Shown: positions 41,418-49,921, counted from the first letter of the stretch. The stretch is DNA of 61,415 nt from Bacteroidales bacterium UBA1176 (GCA_002311645.1 DBYW01000038.1:53326-114740), one strand, 5' to 3'. Numbers and translations: made by a program. The notes: generated by a model not told the origin, from the sequence alone.

Positions 41418-42731
41418 TTAATATTGTTTCACGAATTCATCCAATTTCTCTTCTGCGTACTTGAACATTTCATCGGTCAGGCCGGGGTATGTGCCCAAGA
41501 AGAAAGTGTTGTTCATGATAAAGTCTGTCTGGGTCAGATGGTCGGCAATACGCCAGTTCTTGCCGATGAAGGCAGGCTGCTTGGTCATATTGCCAGCGAA
41601 GAGATTACGGGTTTCTATGAGATTATCGTTCAGATATTTGGTCAAATCATCGCGTTTGAACGGGCAGTTATCCTTCAAGGTGACGATAAAGGCGAACCAT
41701 GCGGGGTCGGCTCCCTCGGTGGGTTCCGGGGTGATGAAACAGTGCGGATATTTGCTGAAGATACGCTTCCACTCTTGGAAATGCGCTTTGCGACTCTCGC
41801 AGAAATCGGGCAGCTTATCCATCTGGGCGGCTCCGATCGCAGCCTGTATGTCGGTCATTTTCAAGTTATAGCCGATTTCCGAATAGACATACTTGTGGTC
41901 AAAGCCAAAGGGCAAAGTGCCAAACTGCTGAGAAAAGCGCTTGCCGCAGGTGTTGTTGTCGCCGCCGGCGCAGTAGCAGTCACGTCCCCAGTCGCGGAAC
42001 GCGCGCACGATTCTCGCCAGCTGCGGGTCGTTGGTGCAGATGGCTCCGCCCTCGCCGGTGGTGATATGGTGGGCAGGATAGAACGAGATGGTGGAAATGT
42101 GACCGAACGTGCCGGTCTTCCTACCCTTGTACTCGGAACCGAAAGCGTCGCAGTTGTCCTCCACCACCCACAGATCGTGTTCCTTGGCAAGGGCCATGAT
42201 GGCATCAATGTCAAACGGATTGCCAAGGGTGTGTGCTAAGAAGATGCACTTCACTTTTGGAGTGATGGCTCTTTTCAGCATTTCGACATCAATATTGTAG
42301 GTCGGAATGCTGAGATCCACGAACACTGGTACAAGTCCGTTTTGGATGATGGGTGTCACAGTGGCGGGGAATCCGGCGGCCACGGAAATCACTTCGTCAC
42401 CCGGTTTCAGCCTTTTGTCGCCAAGTTTTTCAGACGTCAGGGCAGAAAACGCCAACAGGTTGGCGGAAGAACCAGAGTTGGTGAGCAGCACATTTTCTAC
42501 TCCCAAAAAGTCGGAGATCTTGCTGGAAAACTCTTCGGAGAATCTTCCTTCTGTCAGCCAGAAATCCAGAGATGCGTTTACTGCATTCTGCAATTCCTCC
42601 TCGTCAAATACACGACCGGCATAGTTCACTTTGGTCTTGCCAGGCACGAACTCTTTCTCTTCAAAGCGGGCTTTGTAGTATTCGGCGGTCAATGCCGTGA
42701 TCTGTTTGCGTAATTCTTTATGGTTCAACAT
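41418..42731 (-). CDS. rfbH: CDP-6-deoxy-4-ketohexose 3-dehydrase (E1, RfbH)
   Basis: A PMP-dependent, iron-sulfur dehydrase that removes the C3 hydroxyl of CDP-4-keto-6-deoxyglucose; 437 residues of the DegT fold. The internal-aldimine lysine is replaced by His221 in SFYPAHHITTGEGGA, diagnostic of E1. The [2Fe-2S] ligands are exact: C194-x57-C252-x-C254-x7-C262 (GRDCYCAGGDNNTCGKRF). This proves a 3-deoxysugar pathway instead of an aminotransferase. It sits between rfbG and the flavin reductase. Confidence 0.97.
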   Translation of the reverse strand: MLNHKELRKQITALTAEYYKARFEEKEFVPGKTKVNYAGRVFDEEELQNAVNASLDFWLTEGRFSEEFSSKISDFLGVENVLLTNSGSSANLLAFSALTSEKLGDKRLKPGDEVISVAAGFPATVTPIIQNGLVPVFVDLSIPTYNIDVEMLKRAITPKVKCIFLAHTLGNPFDIDAIMALAKEHDLWVVEDNCDAFGSEYKGRKTGTFGHISTISFYPAHHITTGEGGAICTNDPQLARIVRAFRDWGRDCYCAGGDNNTCGKRFSQQFGTLPFGFDHKYVYSEIGYNLKMTDIQAAIGAAQMDKLPDFCESRKAHFQEWKRIFSKYPHCFITPEPTEGADPAWFAFIVTLKDNCPFKRDDLTKYLNDNLIETRNLFAGNMTKQPAFIGKNWRIADHLTQTDFIMNNTFFLGTYPGLTDEMFKYAEEKLDEFVKQY

Positions 42732-42794
42732 AATATGTTATTGGTTATTCAAATGTAATATATTTTCGTTATTGCAGTATTTCTTCTCGGGCGG

Positions 42795-43859
42795 TCACAC
42801 CTTATCAAATTGTCTAATCTGTTTTGCCGTAAGCTCATTAATGGCCGCCGGATTGCTATAGAATGCCTTGTACCATTCCAACGTCATTTCCAGTGCTTTC
42901 CGGGCGTTGAGGTGTGGTCGCCAGCCCAACACTTTTTCAGCCTTAGAGATATCCAAGGACAACAGACCGGCCTCATGGGGTTGGTTGATGAGCTTCGGGA
43001 AGACGAAAGTCCCCTCGCCCCATATTTCCGTGGCCATCTGTGTCATCTCCTCCACTGTCAGCGTGTCGGCAGGGTTAGGACCGAAATTGAATCCTTCGGC
43101 ATAGCGAATGGGGTCTTCCAACAGTCTCTGTGCTAAAAGGATATAGCCGGAAAGCGGTTCCAGCACATGTTGCCACGGGCGCACGGCCTTGGGATTGCGA
43201 ATCTGTATGGCTTCGCCTTTGGACAAAGCCCGCACGATGTCGGGAACCAGACGGTCGGCGGCCCAGTCGCCACCCCCGATGACGTTGCCGGCGCGGGCGG
43301 AGGCGATGGCCTTGTGATGCTGTTCGTAATCGGCGGGATTGAAGAAAGATTTCCGATAGGAGTCGATGACTAACTCGGCACAGGCTTTGCTGGCGCTGTA
43401 AGGGTCGTATCCGCCAAAGCGGTCATCCTCCTTGTAGGCTTGTCCCGTCTCATTGTTCTGGTAAACTTTGTCGGTGGTGATCATCACGCCCACGCAGGGC
43501 TTTTCCAACAGGCGGATGCCGTCCAACACGTTAGCGGTGCCGATGGCGTTGACCTCAAAGGTCTCGGCAGGAATCTTGTAGGATGTGCGCACGATGGGTT
43601 GTGCCGCCAGATGGAAAACGATGTCTGGCTGGAAACTGGCCATACATCTGTGCAGATGTTCCGTGTCACGGATGTCTCCAATGACGGAATGGCAGAGTTT
43701 TGCACCTTGAAGCACTTCAAACAGACTGGGATTGGTGTTGGGTTCCAAGGAATACCCCATGACTTCCGCACCCATCCGGTGGAGTATAAATGTCAGCCAC
43801 GCTCCTTTGAAACCGGTGTGGCCTGTGAGAAAAATTTTTTTATCTTTAAAATCTTGCAT
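42795..43859 (-). CDS. rfbG: CDP-glucose 4,6-dehydratase
   Basis: An NAD-dependent extended SDR of 354 residues converting CDP-glucose to CDP-4-keto-6-deoxyglucose. It begins MQDFKDKKIFLTGHTGFKGA (Rossmann TGHTGFKG), then TTDKVYQN, the active-site YSASK, AGNVIGGGDWAADRL and RPWQHVLEPLSGY, all characteristic of RfbG. A frame opening at 43949 would add 30 residues of intergenic palindrome and is rejected. Confidence 0.96.
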   Translation of the reverse strand: MQDFKDKKIFLTGHTGFKGAWLTFILHRMGAEVMGYSLEPNTNPSLFEVLQGAKLCHSVIGDIRDTEHLHRCMASFQPDIVFHLAAQPIVRTSYKIPAETFEVNAIGTANVLDGIRLLEKPCVGVMITTDKVYQNNETGQAYKEDDRFGGYDPYSASKACAELVIDSYRKSFFNPADYEQHHKAIASARAGNVIGGGDWAADRLVPDIVRALSKGEAIQIRNPKAVRPWQHVLEPLSGYILLAQRLLEDPIRYAEGFNFGPNPADTLTVEEMTQMATEIWGEGTFVFPKLINQPHEAGLLSLDISKAEKVLGWRPHLNARKALEMTLEWYKAFYSNPAAINELTAKQIRQFDKV

Positions 43860-43928
43860 ACTTCCGTCTCTTTTTGTACTACCCCGCCCTTCGTCCACCT
43901 CTTTTAGCTGGAGGGGGATTTGTTCGCA

Positions 43929-43954
43929 TAGAGACGCGGCACACCGCATCTCTA
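43929..43954. repeat. Palindromic REP-like element, copy 1
   Basis: TAGAGACGCGG / CCGCATCTCTA, 10 of 11 pairs, CACA loop, in the gap between rfbF and rfbG. A related palindrome is at 48174-48203. Confidence 0.7.
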
Positions 43955-43962
43955 CAGAGATT

Positions 43963-44739
43963 TTACCATACTTTCCACGGCGCCTTTCCCGATGCCCACC
44001 ACTCTTCCAAATTCATTTTGTCGCGTTGGGTGTCCATACAATGCCAGAAGCCGTTGTGCTTGTATGCTTTCAATTCTCCCATTTTGGCCATGGATTCAAG
44101 TGGTTTTCTCTCAAAAACGGTGGTGTCATCGTCAATGTAATCGAATATTTCAGGGCGAAAGACCATGAATCCGCCATTGATGACGCTGCCGTCGGAGTCG
44201 GATTTTTCGCGGAAGGCCTTGATGGTGTCGGAGTCGTCCATTTCAATGACGCCGAAACGCTGACCTACGTTCACAGTCGTGATGGTGGCGATTTTGCCGT
44301 GATTCTGGTGGAATTTCACCAGTTCTGCGACATTGATGTCGGCCACGCCGTCGCCGTATGTGAGCATAAAAGGCTCGTTGCCGACATATTTCTGGATGCG
44401 TTTCACACGCCCGCCGGTCATGGTGTTGAGACCGGTGTCGATCAGCGTTACCTTCCAAGGCTCCACGGCGGAGGTGTTGAGCACGGTCATTTTGTTATCA
44501 TTGGTGAAATCAAAGGAGATGTCGCTGTTGTGAAGATAATAGTCGGCGAACCATTCCTTTATGACATAGTGCTTGTAGCCGCAGCAAATAATAAAATCGT
44601 TATACCCGTAATGGGAATATATTTTCATGATATGCCATAAGATAGGCTTGTCGCCAATCTCAATCATGGGCTTGGGTCTGAGGTGGCTTTCTTCGCTGAT
44701 ACGGGTGCCGTATCCGCCTGCAAGAATGACTACTTTCAT
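43963..44739 (-). CDS. rfbF: Glucose-1-phosphate cytidylyltransferase
   Basis: Makes CDP-glucose from CTP and glucose 1-phosphate, the first step of CDP-dideoxysugar synthesis; 258 residues. It begins MKVVILAGGYGTRISEESHL with the nucleotidyl-transfer motif LAGGYGTR and LRPKPMIEIG. YGDGVADI and WHCMDTQRDKMNLEEWW are typical of RfbF. A longer frame to 45075 enters the divergent gene and is discarded. It is the first gene of the minus-strand sugar operon. Confidence 0.96.
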   Translation of the reverse strand: MKVVILAGGYGTRISEESHLRPKPMIEIGDKPILWHIMKIYSHYGYNDFIICCGYKHYVIKEWFADYYLHNSDISFDFTNDNKMTVLNTSAVEPWKVTLIDTGLNTMTGGRVKRIQKYVGNEPFMLTYGDGVADINVAELVKFHQNHGKIATITTVNVGQRFGVIEMDDSDTIKAFREKSDSDGSVINGGFMVFRPEIFDYIDDDTTVFERKPLESMAKMGELKAYKHNGFWHCMDTQRDKMNLEEWWASGKAPWKVW

Positions 44740-44767
44740 AAGTTTATTCTTTAATATAAATAGGCGG

Positions 44768-44775
44768 CAAAGATA
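44768..44775 (-). promoter_or_regulatory. -7 box for the dideoxy-sugar operon
   Basis: TATCTTTG on the minus strand lies 28 bases before rfbF. It is the only good box found upstream of the run down to 31,876, so one long transcript is possible. Confidence 0.6.
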
Positions 44776-44805
44776 CAAAAAATAGTCGTTACGGAGAATT
44801 TGTGT

Positions 44806-44813
44806 TATTTTTG
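44806..44813 (+). promoter_or_regulatory. -7 box for the T9SS type B protein gene
   Basis: TATTTTTG lies 29 bases before the ATG at 44843, divergent from and 30 bases away from the rfbF box. Confidence 0.6.
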
Positions 44814-44842
44814 CAGCGTTATAAAAAGCGTGGGAAAAAAGC

Positions 44843-47800
44843 ATGATCGAGCTTATGTCGAAATGGTGTAAAAAAGGCTGTGTATTAGGTGTCAGGCGAC
44901 TGTTCGTCATGACATCATTGTTGTGGCTTTCCCTCATCGCCTGCCATGCCCAGTTGGACACGTCGTTCTGGTTCGTGGCGCCGGAAGTGTGCCAGTGGAA
45001 CAATCCGACGAATTTCGATCGGCCCATCAAGTTGGTGTTCTCCACGCCCGGCAACGTGCCGGCCACGGTGACCATCAGTCAACCCGCCAACCCTGCTTTC
45101 ACCCTCATCCAGCAGGTGGTGCCTGCCAACGGCAGCGCGACCGTGGACCTGACCAATTACATCGCCGACATTGAGAATGCCCCGACCAACACCGTGCTCA
45201 ACAAGGGACTGCACATATCCAGCACACAACTCGTCAACGCATATTACGAGGTCTGTATCACGGGAGTGAACCCCGAAGTGTACGCCTTGAAAGGTCGCAA
45301 CGCCTTGGGGACGAACTTTTTCGTGCCCGGACAGAACGAATATATGAACGGTTCCACATACCAACCCACCCCGCTGAACCGCGTGGATGTCGTGGCCACG
45401 CAAAATAACACCGTGGTGACGTTCACACCGCGGGTTGCGATAGAGGGGCACGCGGCGGGCGCGCCCTTCTCCATCACGCTCAACAAGGGCCAAACCTACT
45501 GCTACGCCGCTGCAGGACGGCAACCCGCCAACCACTTCGTGGGCAGCACCATCACGTCAAACAACCCTATTGCGGTGACGGTGAGCGATGACCTGCTGGA
45601 CCATCCTTCGGGCGGCCAGGATCTGGTGGGTGACCAGACGGTGCCCATCGAGCAGGCGGGCCTTGAGTTTGTGGCCATCAAGGGTGACCTCTACCAGCAG
45701 GCCGACAAAGTCTATGTGACTGCCACCGAAAGCAACACGCATATCTATGTGAACGGCTCCACGACTGCGGCCGTGACCCTCAGCGCGGGGCAGACGCACG
45801 CAGTCGCGTTCGCGACGAACAGCAGCACGCTCTACATCACGAGCGACCATCCCGTGTATGCATTCCAGCTGACGGGCTTGGGACACGAATTCGGTGCCGC
45901 CGTGCTGCCGTCCGTGCAGAACACGGGATCCACACAGGTCAGCTACAAGCGGGCCACAGGGGCGGACAGGCAGTTGACATTCAACCTCATCGCACGCGCC
46001 GGCACGGAAGGCAACTTCACCCTCAACGGCAGCGCGACCGCCATTCAGGCCTCCGATTTCCACCCCGTGGCCGGCAGCAACGGCGGCTGGGTCTACGCCT
46101 CCGTCAACATCCCTGTATCCACAGTGGACGTCAACCAGACCGCTGTTGTACACAATCCCGCGCCATTTCATCTCGGCGTTTTCGAGGGCGGCTATGCGGG
46201 AGGATGCAGCTACGGTTTCTTCAGCGACTATCAACGCTATATTACTTCAGATGCTGCCACATACGTGGCCTGCGCAGGTGAAGATATCACCATTCACATC
46301 ATATCCAACGGCGACTATAACGTCAACTGGTATGCCGACGCTACCAGCAACAATATCATCCACACCGGCACATCCTATACGGTGACGAAAAACCAAGACT
46401 CTGTGCAATATCTCTATGCCCAACTGTTCGCTATCAACGCTTTCGGTGACAGGCTCCAAATTCCGATCCTCCTTACCACCTTGTGCGGCGATACATTGGA
46501 CGGGGATTGTCAAGGCACAGTGCTCTATTTCCAAGATTTCGGAGGCAATAATGTCTCCGACCCTTGGATTTCCCCCACAGATTTTGTCGGCGGACATTCT
46601 GACCTCATTTTCAGCGGGACATCCACCTCTTCCGGCCATTACTCTTTAGCCAAAAAATGTCCTGAAACGTGGGCTGTTCACCCCAACTTCGACCACACCC
46701 ATCTTGGCGACCCCGACAGAGGGTACTTTATGTACCTCGATCCTGCACCCAACCAAATGGACGCCATTCTGTATGAGTTTCCCATAAACGGCCTGTGTGA
46801 CAATGCACGGCTCAATTTCAGCCTGTGGGCCACCGACCTGCAGCGTAATTACGCACACCCCGCTTTTGAGATGCAGCTCATCAACTCCGACGACAGTTCT
46901 TTGCTTGTACGCAGCCATATTGTTGATATGCCCCGCAACAATCCGTTGATTTGGCACCAATATGGTTTCTCATATTCTCTGCCCAATAATGTTCACGATG
47001 TGATTTTCCGCATTATCAACAAAAACGCCAACAACATCGGCAACGACTGGGCTATAGATGACATTAAGGTTACCTATTGTGGCGGTGAGGCCCATATTTT
47101 GAGTCCGTCGGCAGACACGACACTTTGCCTTGGCGAACCGGTTACTCTTTCCGCTTTGTTTGTGCGTCATTACATCCCAGCCGATGCGGCATTGGAGTAT
47201 GAATGGCAGTTTTCCCCCGATGATGTCAATTGGCAGGACTTGCCCAACAGCGGCAACCTCCAGTATTCCATACAAAATTTGTCTCCCGCCAATGTGGGGT
47301 TTTATAGAATTCAAGTGGCGGAGACAGGATTGCTGGACGGTCTTTGCTCCTTCTATTCGGAATCCGTCCATATTGCTGCCGACAGTTGTATTGTGGAACC
47401 TTGCGACACCCTGTTTCTCAGCGACAGTGTCTGTATGGGGATGCCCTACGAAAGCAACGGATTCTCCTTGACACCGGCACAAACGAACTATGAGGGCAAT
47501 CATGTTTTCGACCGGCATATGATCGGAGCAAATGGCTGTGACAGTTTGATCAGACTATTGCTGAAAACGATGCCGCCACCGCAGTTCCGGATTGAAGACG
47601 GAGGCGTGGATTTCTGCGAAAACTATCGCATTGTGTTGGAGGTGCAGCCTGCGATGGAGATTTATGTTTGGAGTACGGGGGCGACCACGCAATCCGTAGA
47701 GGTGACACAATCGGGGCGTTATACGGTTACGTCAACGCAAGGGGAATGTAGTTCCTCTGTGCAGTACACAGTTTCTGCTTGTACGTTTAACATCTTTGTT

Positions 47801-48067
47801 CCCAATGCAATATCTTTCACCAACAAGGACGGGTTGAATGATTATTTTCAAATCTATTGTCCTGACCTGGCTTCAGTTCGTGATTTTGAAATCTGCATCT
47901 ACAATCGGTGGGGCGAGATGGTGTTTCTATCAACAGATCCCATGTTCAAGTGGCGACCTGATAATGAACGTTCGGCTCCACAGAACTCGTTTTTTAATTA
48001 TTTGATCCGATATCGTGGGGCGGACGGGGCCATGGAGTTGCGAAAGGGTACTGTGCTTGTCCTGTAA
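44843..48067 (+). CDS. Large secreted IgGFc-binding-domain-like protein with T9SS type B tail
   Basis: A 1074-residue exported protein. A signal peptide lies within the first 36 residues (RLFVMTSLLWLSLIACHAQ). Residues ~90-480 resemble the IgGFc-binding protein N-terminal domain: repeated NNTVVTF, NPIAVTVSDDLLD, VGDQTVPIEQAG, YQLTGLGHEFGAAVLPS-type strands. Residues ~560-760 look like a jelly-roll/MAM-like domain (FQDFGG...NDWAIDDIKVTYCGG), then an Ig-like part (~775-870). The last ~90 residues (FVPNAISFTNKDGLNDYFQI...IYNRWGEMVF) are the gliding-motility-associated type B sorting domain. Probably a surface or released adhesin; the ligand is unknown. Confidence 0.88.
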   Translation: MIELMSKWCKKGCVLGVRRLFVMTSLLWLSLIACHAQLDTSFWFVAPEVCQWNNPTNFDRPIKLVFSTPGNVPATVTISQPANPAFTLIQQVVPANGSATVDLTNYIADIENAPTNTVLNKGLHISSTQLVNAYYEVCITGVNPEVYALKGRNALGTNFFVPGQNEYMNGSTYQPTPLNRVDVVATQNNTVVTFTPRVAIEGHAAGAPFSITLNKGQTYCYAAAGRQPANHFVGSTITSNNPIAVTVSDDLLDHPSGGQDLVGDQTVPIEQAGLEFVAIKGDLYQQADKVYVTATESNTHIYVNGSTTAAVTLSAGQTHAVAFATNSSTLYITSDHPVYAFQLTGLGHEFGAAVLPSVQNTGSTQVSYKRATGADRQLTFNLIARAGTEGNFTLNGSATAIQASDFHPVAGSNGGWVYASVNIPVSTVDVNQTAVVHNPAPFHLGVFEGGYAGGCSYGFFSDYQRYITSDAATYVACAGEDITIHIISNGDYNVNWYADATSNNIIHTGTSYTVTKNQDSVQYLYAQLFAINAFGDRLQIPILLTTLCGDTLDGDCQGTVLYFQDFGGNNVSDPWISPTDFVGGHSDLIFSGTSTSSGHYSLAKKCPETWAVHPNFDHTHLGDPDRGYFMYLDPAPNQMDAILYEFPINGLCDNARLNFSLWATDLQRNYAHPAFEMQLINSDDSSLLVRSHIVDMPRNNPLIWHQYGFSYSLPNNVHDVIFRIINKNANNIGNDWAIDDIKVTYCGGEAHILSPSADTTLCLGEPVTLSALFVRHYIPADAALEYEWQFSPDDVNWQDLPNSGNLQYSIQNLSPANVGFYRIQVAETGLLDGLCSFYSESVHIAADSCIVEPCDTLFLSDSVCMGMPYESNGFSLTPAQTNYEGNHVFDRHMIGANGCDSLIRLLLKTMPPPQFRIEDGGVDFCENYRIVLEVQPAMEIYVWSTGATTQSVEVTQSGRYTVTSTQGECSSSVQYTVSACTFNIFVPNAISFTNKDGLNDYFQIYCPDLASVRDFEICIYNRWGEMVFLSTDPMFKWRPDNERSAPQNSFFNYLIRYRGADGAMELRKGTVLVL

Positions 48068-48155
48068 AGTTTTCGGGAATTATATACTTGATGGCACAAA
48101 TCAAGGCTTCTGCATTTTTTTTTATTTGGGCGTGCCGGCGCGGCGGCTATGACGG

Positions 48156-48203
48156 CATCTGCGTTCTCGCAGATGTAGAGACGTGCCGTGGCGTGTCTTT
48201 ACA
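48156..48203. repeat. Overlapping hairpins, REP-like element copy 2
   Basis: A perfect hairpin CATCTGCG-TTCT-CGCAGATG (48156-48175) runs into TGTAGAGACGTGCC / GGCGTGTCTTTACA (48174-48203), which shares the TAGAGACG...CTCTA theme with 43929-43954. Confidence 0.7.
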
Positions 48204-48248
48204 GAACGGACGCGATTCCCGCCGCCGCGCCGTCGGGCTTTTCGCTAC

Positions 48249-48346
48249 AATGATTTTGGCTTGGAATCCACCACCATTCCGCCGCCGGCGATAGGAAGTG
48301 GCGGAATCTCAGGCTGGCAACGGCACACATTCTCGCCAAAATCATT
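48249..48346. repeat. Nested inverted repeat
   Basis: Outer arms AATGATTTTGGC (48249-48260) and GCCAAAATCATT (48335-48346) are perfect 12-bp complements. Inside, ATTCCGCC (48276-48283) pairs with GGCGGAAT (48300-48307). The whole could fold as one long stem-loop. Confidence 0.75.
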
Positions 48347-48608
48347 TCTGCTTCAATCCCTCACGCACGCTCGTTGAACCCTGCATCCGTTTCGCGGCGA
48401 ACAACGCACAACCTCGTATCATGGTTCTCCCGCGCCGCGATTTTCCCGCGCACCGTCCCTCCTTCCAAGGGTTGCCGCGCTACCGAGCTCTTGCCCTTGC
48501 TGGGATAATATGGCATCTTACAAATTGTCTCCCTTTCGCACCGGGAAGGCGCAGTGCTTCGTGGCAAGATACTCCCGCGGTGCGATTATCATCAAGCGCG
48601 CTGTCCAG

Positions 48609-48637
48609 CCCCAGACTGCACTGCGTTTAGTCTGGGG
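48609..48637. repeat. Inverted repeat CCCCAGACT
   Basis: Perfect 9-bp arms CCCCAGACT and AGTCTGGGG enclose an 11-nt loop, followed by TTAATAA, just before the proposed IS110 left end. Confidence 0.75.
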
Positions 48638-48707
48638 TTAATAAGATCTTGTCCCTCCCTTTAGTTTTGCAACCTCAAAATAAAGTGCAAAATAATGCTG
48701 TAAATTC

Positions 48708-48715
48708 TATCTTTG
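48708..48715 (+). promoter_or_regulatory. -7 box inside the IS110 left end
   Basis: TATCTTTG matches TAnnTTTG. Transcription would begin near 48722 and cover the stem-loops before entering the transposase gene. Confidence 0.55.
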
Positions 48716-48721
48716 TGGCAA

Positions 48722-48900
48722 GTATTAATGTTTGCCGAATTAACCAAGAATGGAGGGTGAACTATTGTCCCTCCCAAAGGAGAAGCTTTATGTCCCGTAT
48801 CAGTCCCTCCATTCTTTAGGTTGTCAGATCCAGCTATAATGCCAGACACAAAGGTCAAATTAAAGGTAATAGATTAACAACCATACGGTTAATTCGATTG
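48722..48900 (+). ncRNA. Candidate IS110 bridge RNA
   Basis: About 180 nt between the -7 box and the transposase start. Hairpin 1 has perfect 12-bp arms AAGAATGGAGGG (48746-48757) and CCCTCCATTCTT (48805-48816) around a 47-nt internal loop. Hairpin 2 is closed by GGTTGT (48819-48824) and ACAACC (48877-48882). Two loops in this order match target- and donor-binding loops of known IS110 bridge RNAs. Loop sequences match the element ends: TTGTCCCTCCC at 48649 and 48765; GTCCCGTAT (48792) complementary to ATACGGGAC (49980). It could instead be only the transposase leader. Confidence 0.55.
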
Positions 48901-48925
48901 TTTAACTAAAATGCATTGCAAAAAT

Positions 48926-49921
48926 ATGAAAAATTTCTACATCGGAGCGGATGTGTCCAAAAAAACACTCGACCTCGTCCTTTATAACGCTGACAAGGAA
49001 AAAATGCGAGCATCTTACATCAAAATCACCAACGACAAGAAAGGTGTTGACGAACTGATCAAGTGGATGAAAGAACACAAGATTGTCAAGAGCAAGGCCA
49101 TTGTCTGCATGGAATACACCGGGAAATACTCCTTCTGTTTCGCCGAACTGCTGGAAACGAAGAAAATAGATTTCGTCCTGGTGCCCGCACTGAAAATCAA
49201 AGGGTCCTTTGCCGGAGCGCGGGGCAAAAGCGACAAGACAGATGCAGAAAGGATCGCTGCTTATGCATTCCGTTACCGAGACGAATTAGCGCCGACAAGC
49301 CTGAAAGATGACAGGATTGTCCGTCTGAGGGACCTGATGAACGACAGGAAACTCGCCGTCAAGCACGCAGCCACCTACAAGACCATCATGACGGAGTACA
49401 AAGAGAGAAAGTCGTCGCCCAGGTACAAAAGGGCGGAGAGAATGGTTTCCGAGTACAAGAAGCAGATTTCCGCGATTGAAAAGGAAATCAAGGGGGTGAT
49501 AAGCGGGGAGGAAAATATGAAGAAGAACTACGATCTTGTAACCAGCATCCCCGGAATCAGTTTTGTGAACGCCGTCAATCTGATAGTCTTCTCCGGGAAC
49601 TTTGTGCTTTTTGACAATGGCCGGAAATTCGCATCGTATTCCGGCGTGGCTCCTTTCGAGTATTCTTCCGGAACCAGTGTCAATAGAGGCACACACGTGT
49701 CCAAGATGGCAAACAGGATGCTGAAGGCAGATCTCTCGCAAGCTGCCAAAGCCGCCATCAACTTCGATCCTTGGCTAAAAGAATACTACGAAAGAAAACG
49801 TAAGGAAGGGAAATCTTTCGGATGCGTTCTTAATGCTGTGAAGTTTAAGCTGATTGTAAGAGTGTTTGCCGTTGTTAAAAGGGGAACTCCCTATGTGAAT
49901 ATCATGAAATATTCAGCCTGA
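48926..49921 (+). CDS. IS110-family transposase/recombinase
   Basis: A DEDD-type recombinase of 331 residues. The RuvC-like N-terminal domain has FYIGADVSKKTLDLVLYNAD, CMEYTGKYSF and GKSDKTDAERIAAYA (acidic residues). A coiled-coil linker rich in Lys/Arg spans about 130-195, then the Tnp domain with LVTSIPGISFVNAVNLI and FASYSGVAPFEYSSGTSV, which holds the catalytic serine region. An ATG at 48911 would add five residues (MHCKN). No frameshift or stop is seen, so the element may be active. Confidence 0.95.
   Translation: MKNFYIGADVSKKTLDLVLYNADKEKMRASYIKITNDKKGVDELIKWMKEHKIVKSKAIVCMEYTGKYSFCFAELLETKKIDFVLVPALKIKGSFAGARGKSDKTDAERIAAYAFRYRDELAPTSLKDDRIVRLRDLMNDRKLAVKHAATYKTIMTEYKERKSSPRYKRAERMVSEYKKQISAIEKEIKGVISGEENMKKNYDLVTSIPGISFVNAVNLIVFSGNFVLFDNGRKFASYSGVAPFEYSSGTSVNRGTHVSKMANRMLKADLSQAAKAAINFDPWLKEYYERKRKEGKSFGCVLNAVKFKLIVRVFAVVKRGTPYVNIMKYSA

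Larger units (their letters stand above)
48068..48640. other. Palindrome-rich non-coding region
   Basis: No convincing gene. Short open frames on both strands have odd composition (Arg/Pro/Ser-rich) and no initiation context. The stretch is dense in inverted repeats, listed separately, and is more G+C-rich than its surroundings. It looks like an array of intergenic repeats or the remnant of a non-coding mobile unit next to the IS110 element. Confidence 0.5.

Noticed and set aside
41418..42731. Reading the DegT-fold protein as a sugar aminotransferase.
   Set aside because: The PLP lysine is replaced by histidine and the four [2Fe-2S] cysteines have the exact E1 spacing, so it is the dehydrase.
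48361..48567. Open frames on both strands in the palindrome-rich block (68 aa on minus, 110 aa on plus).
   Set aside because: Arg/Pro/Ser-rich composition, no start context, no promoter box, and the frames span inverted repeats; more likely non-coding.
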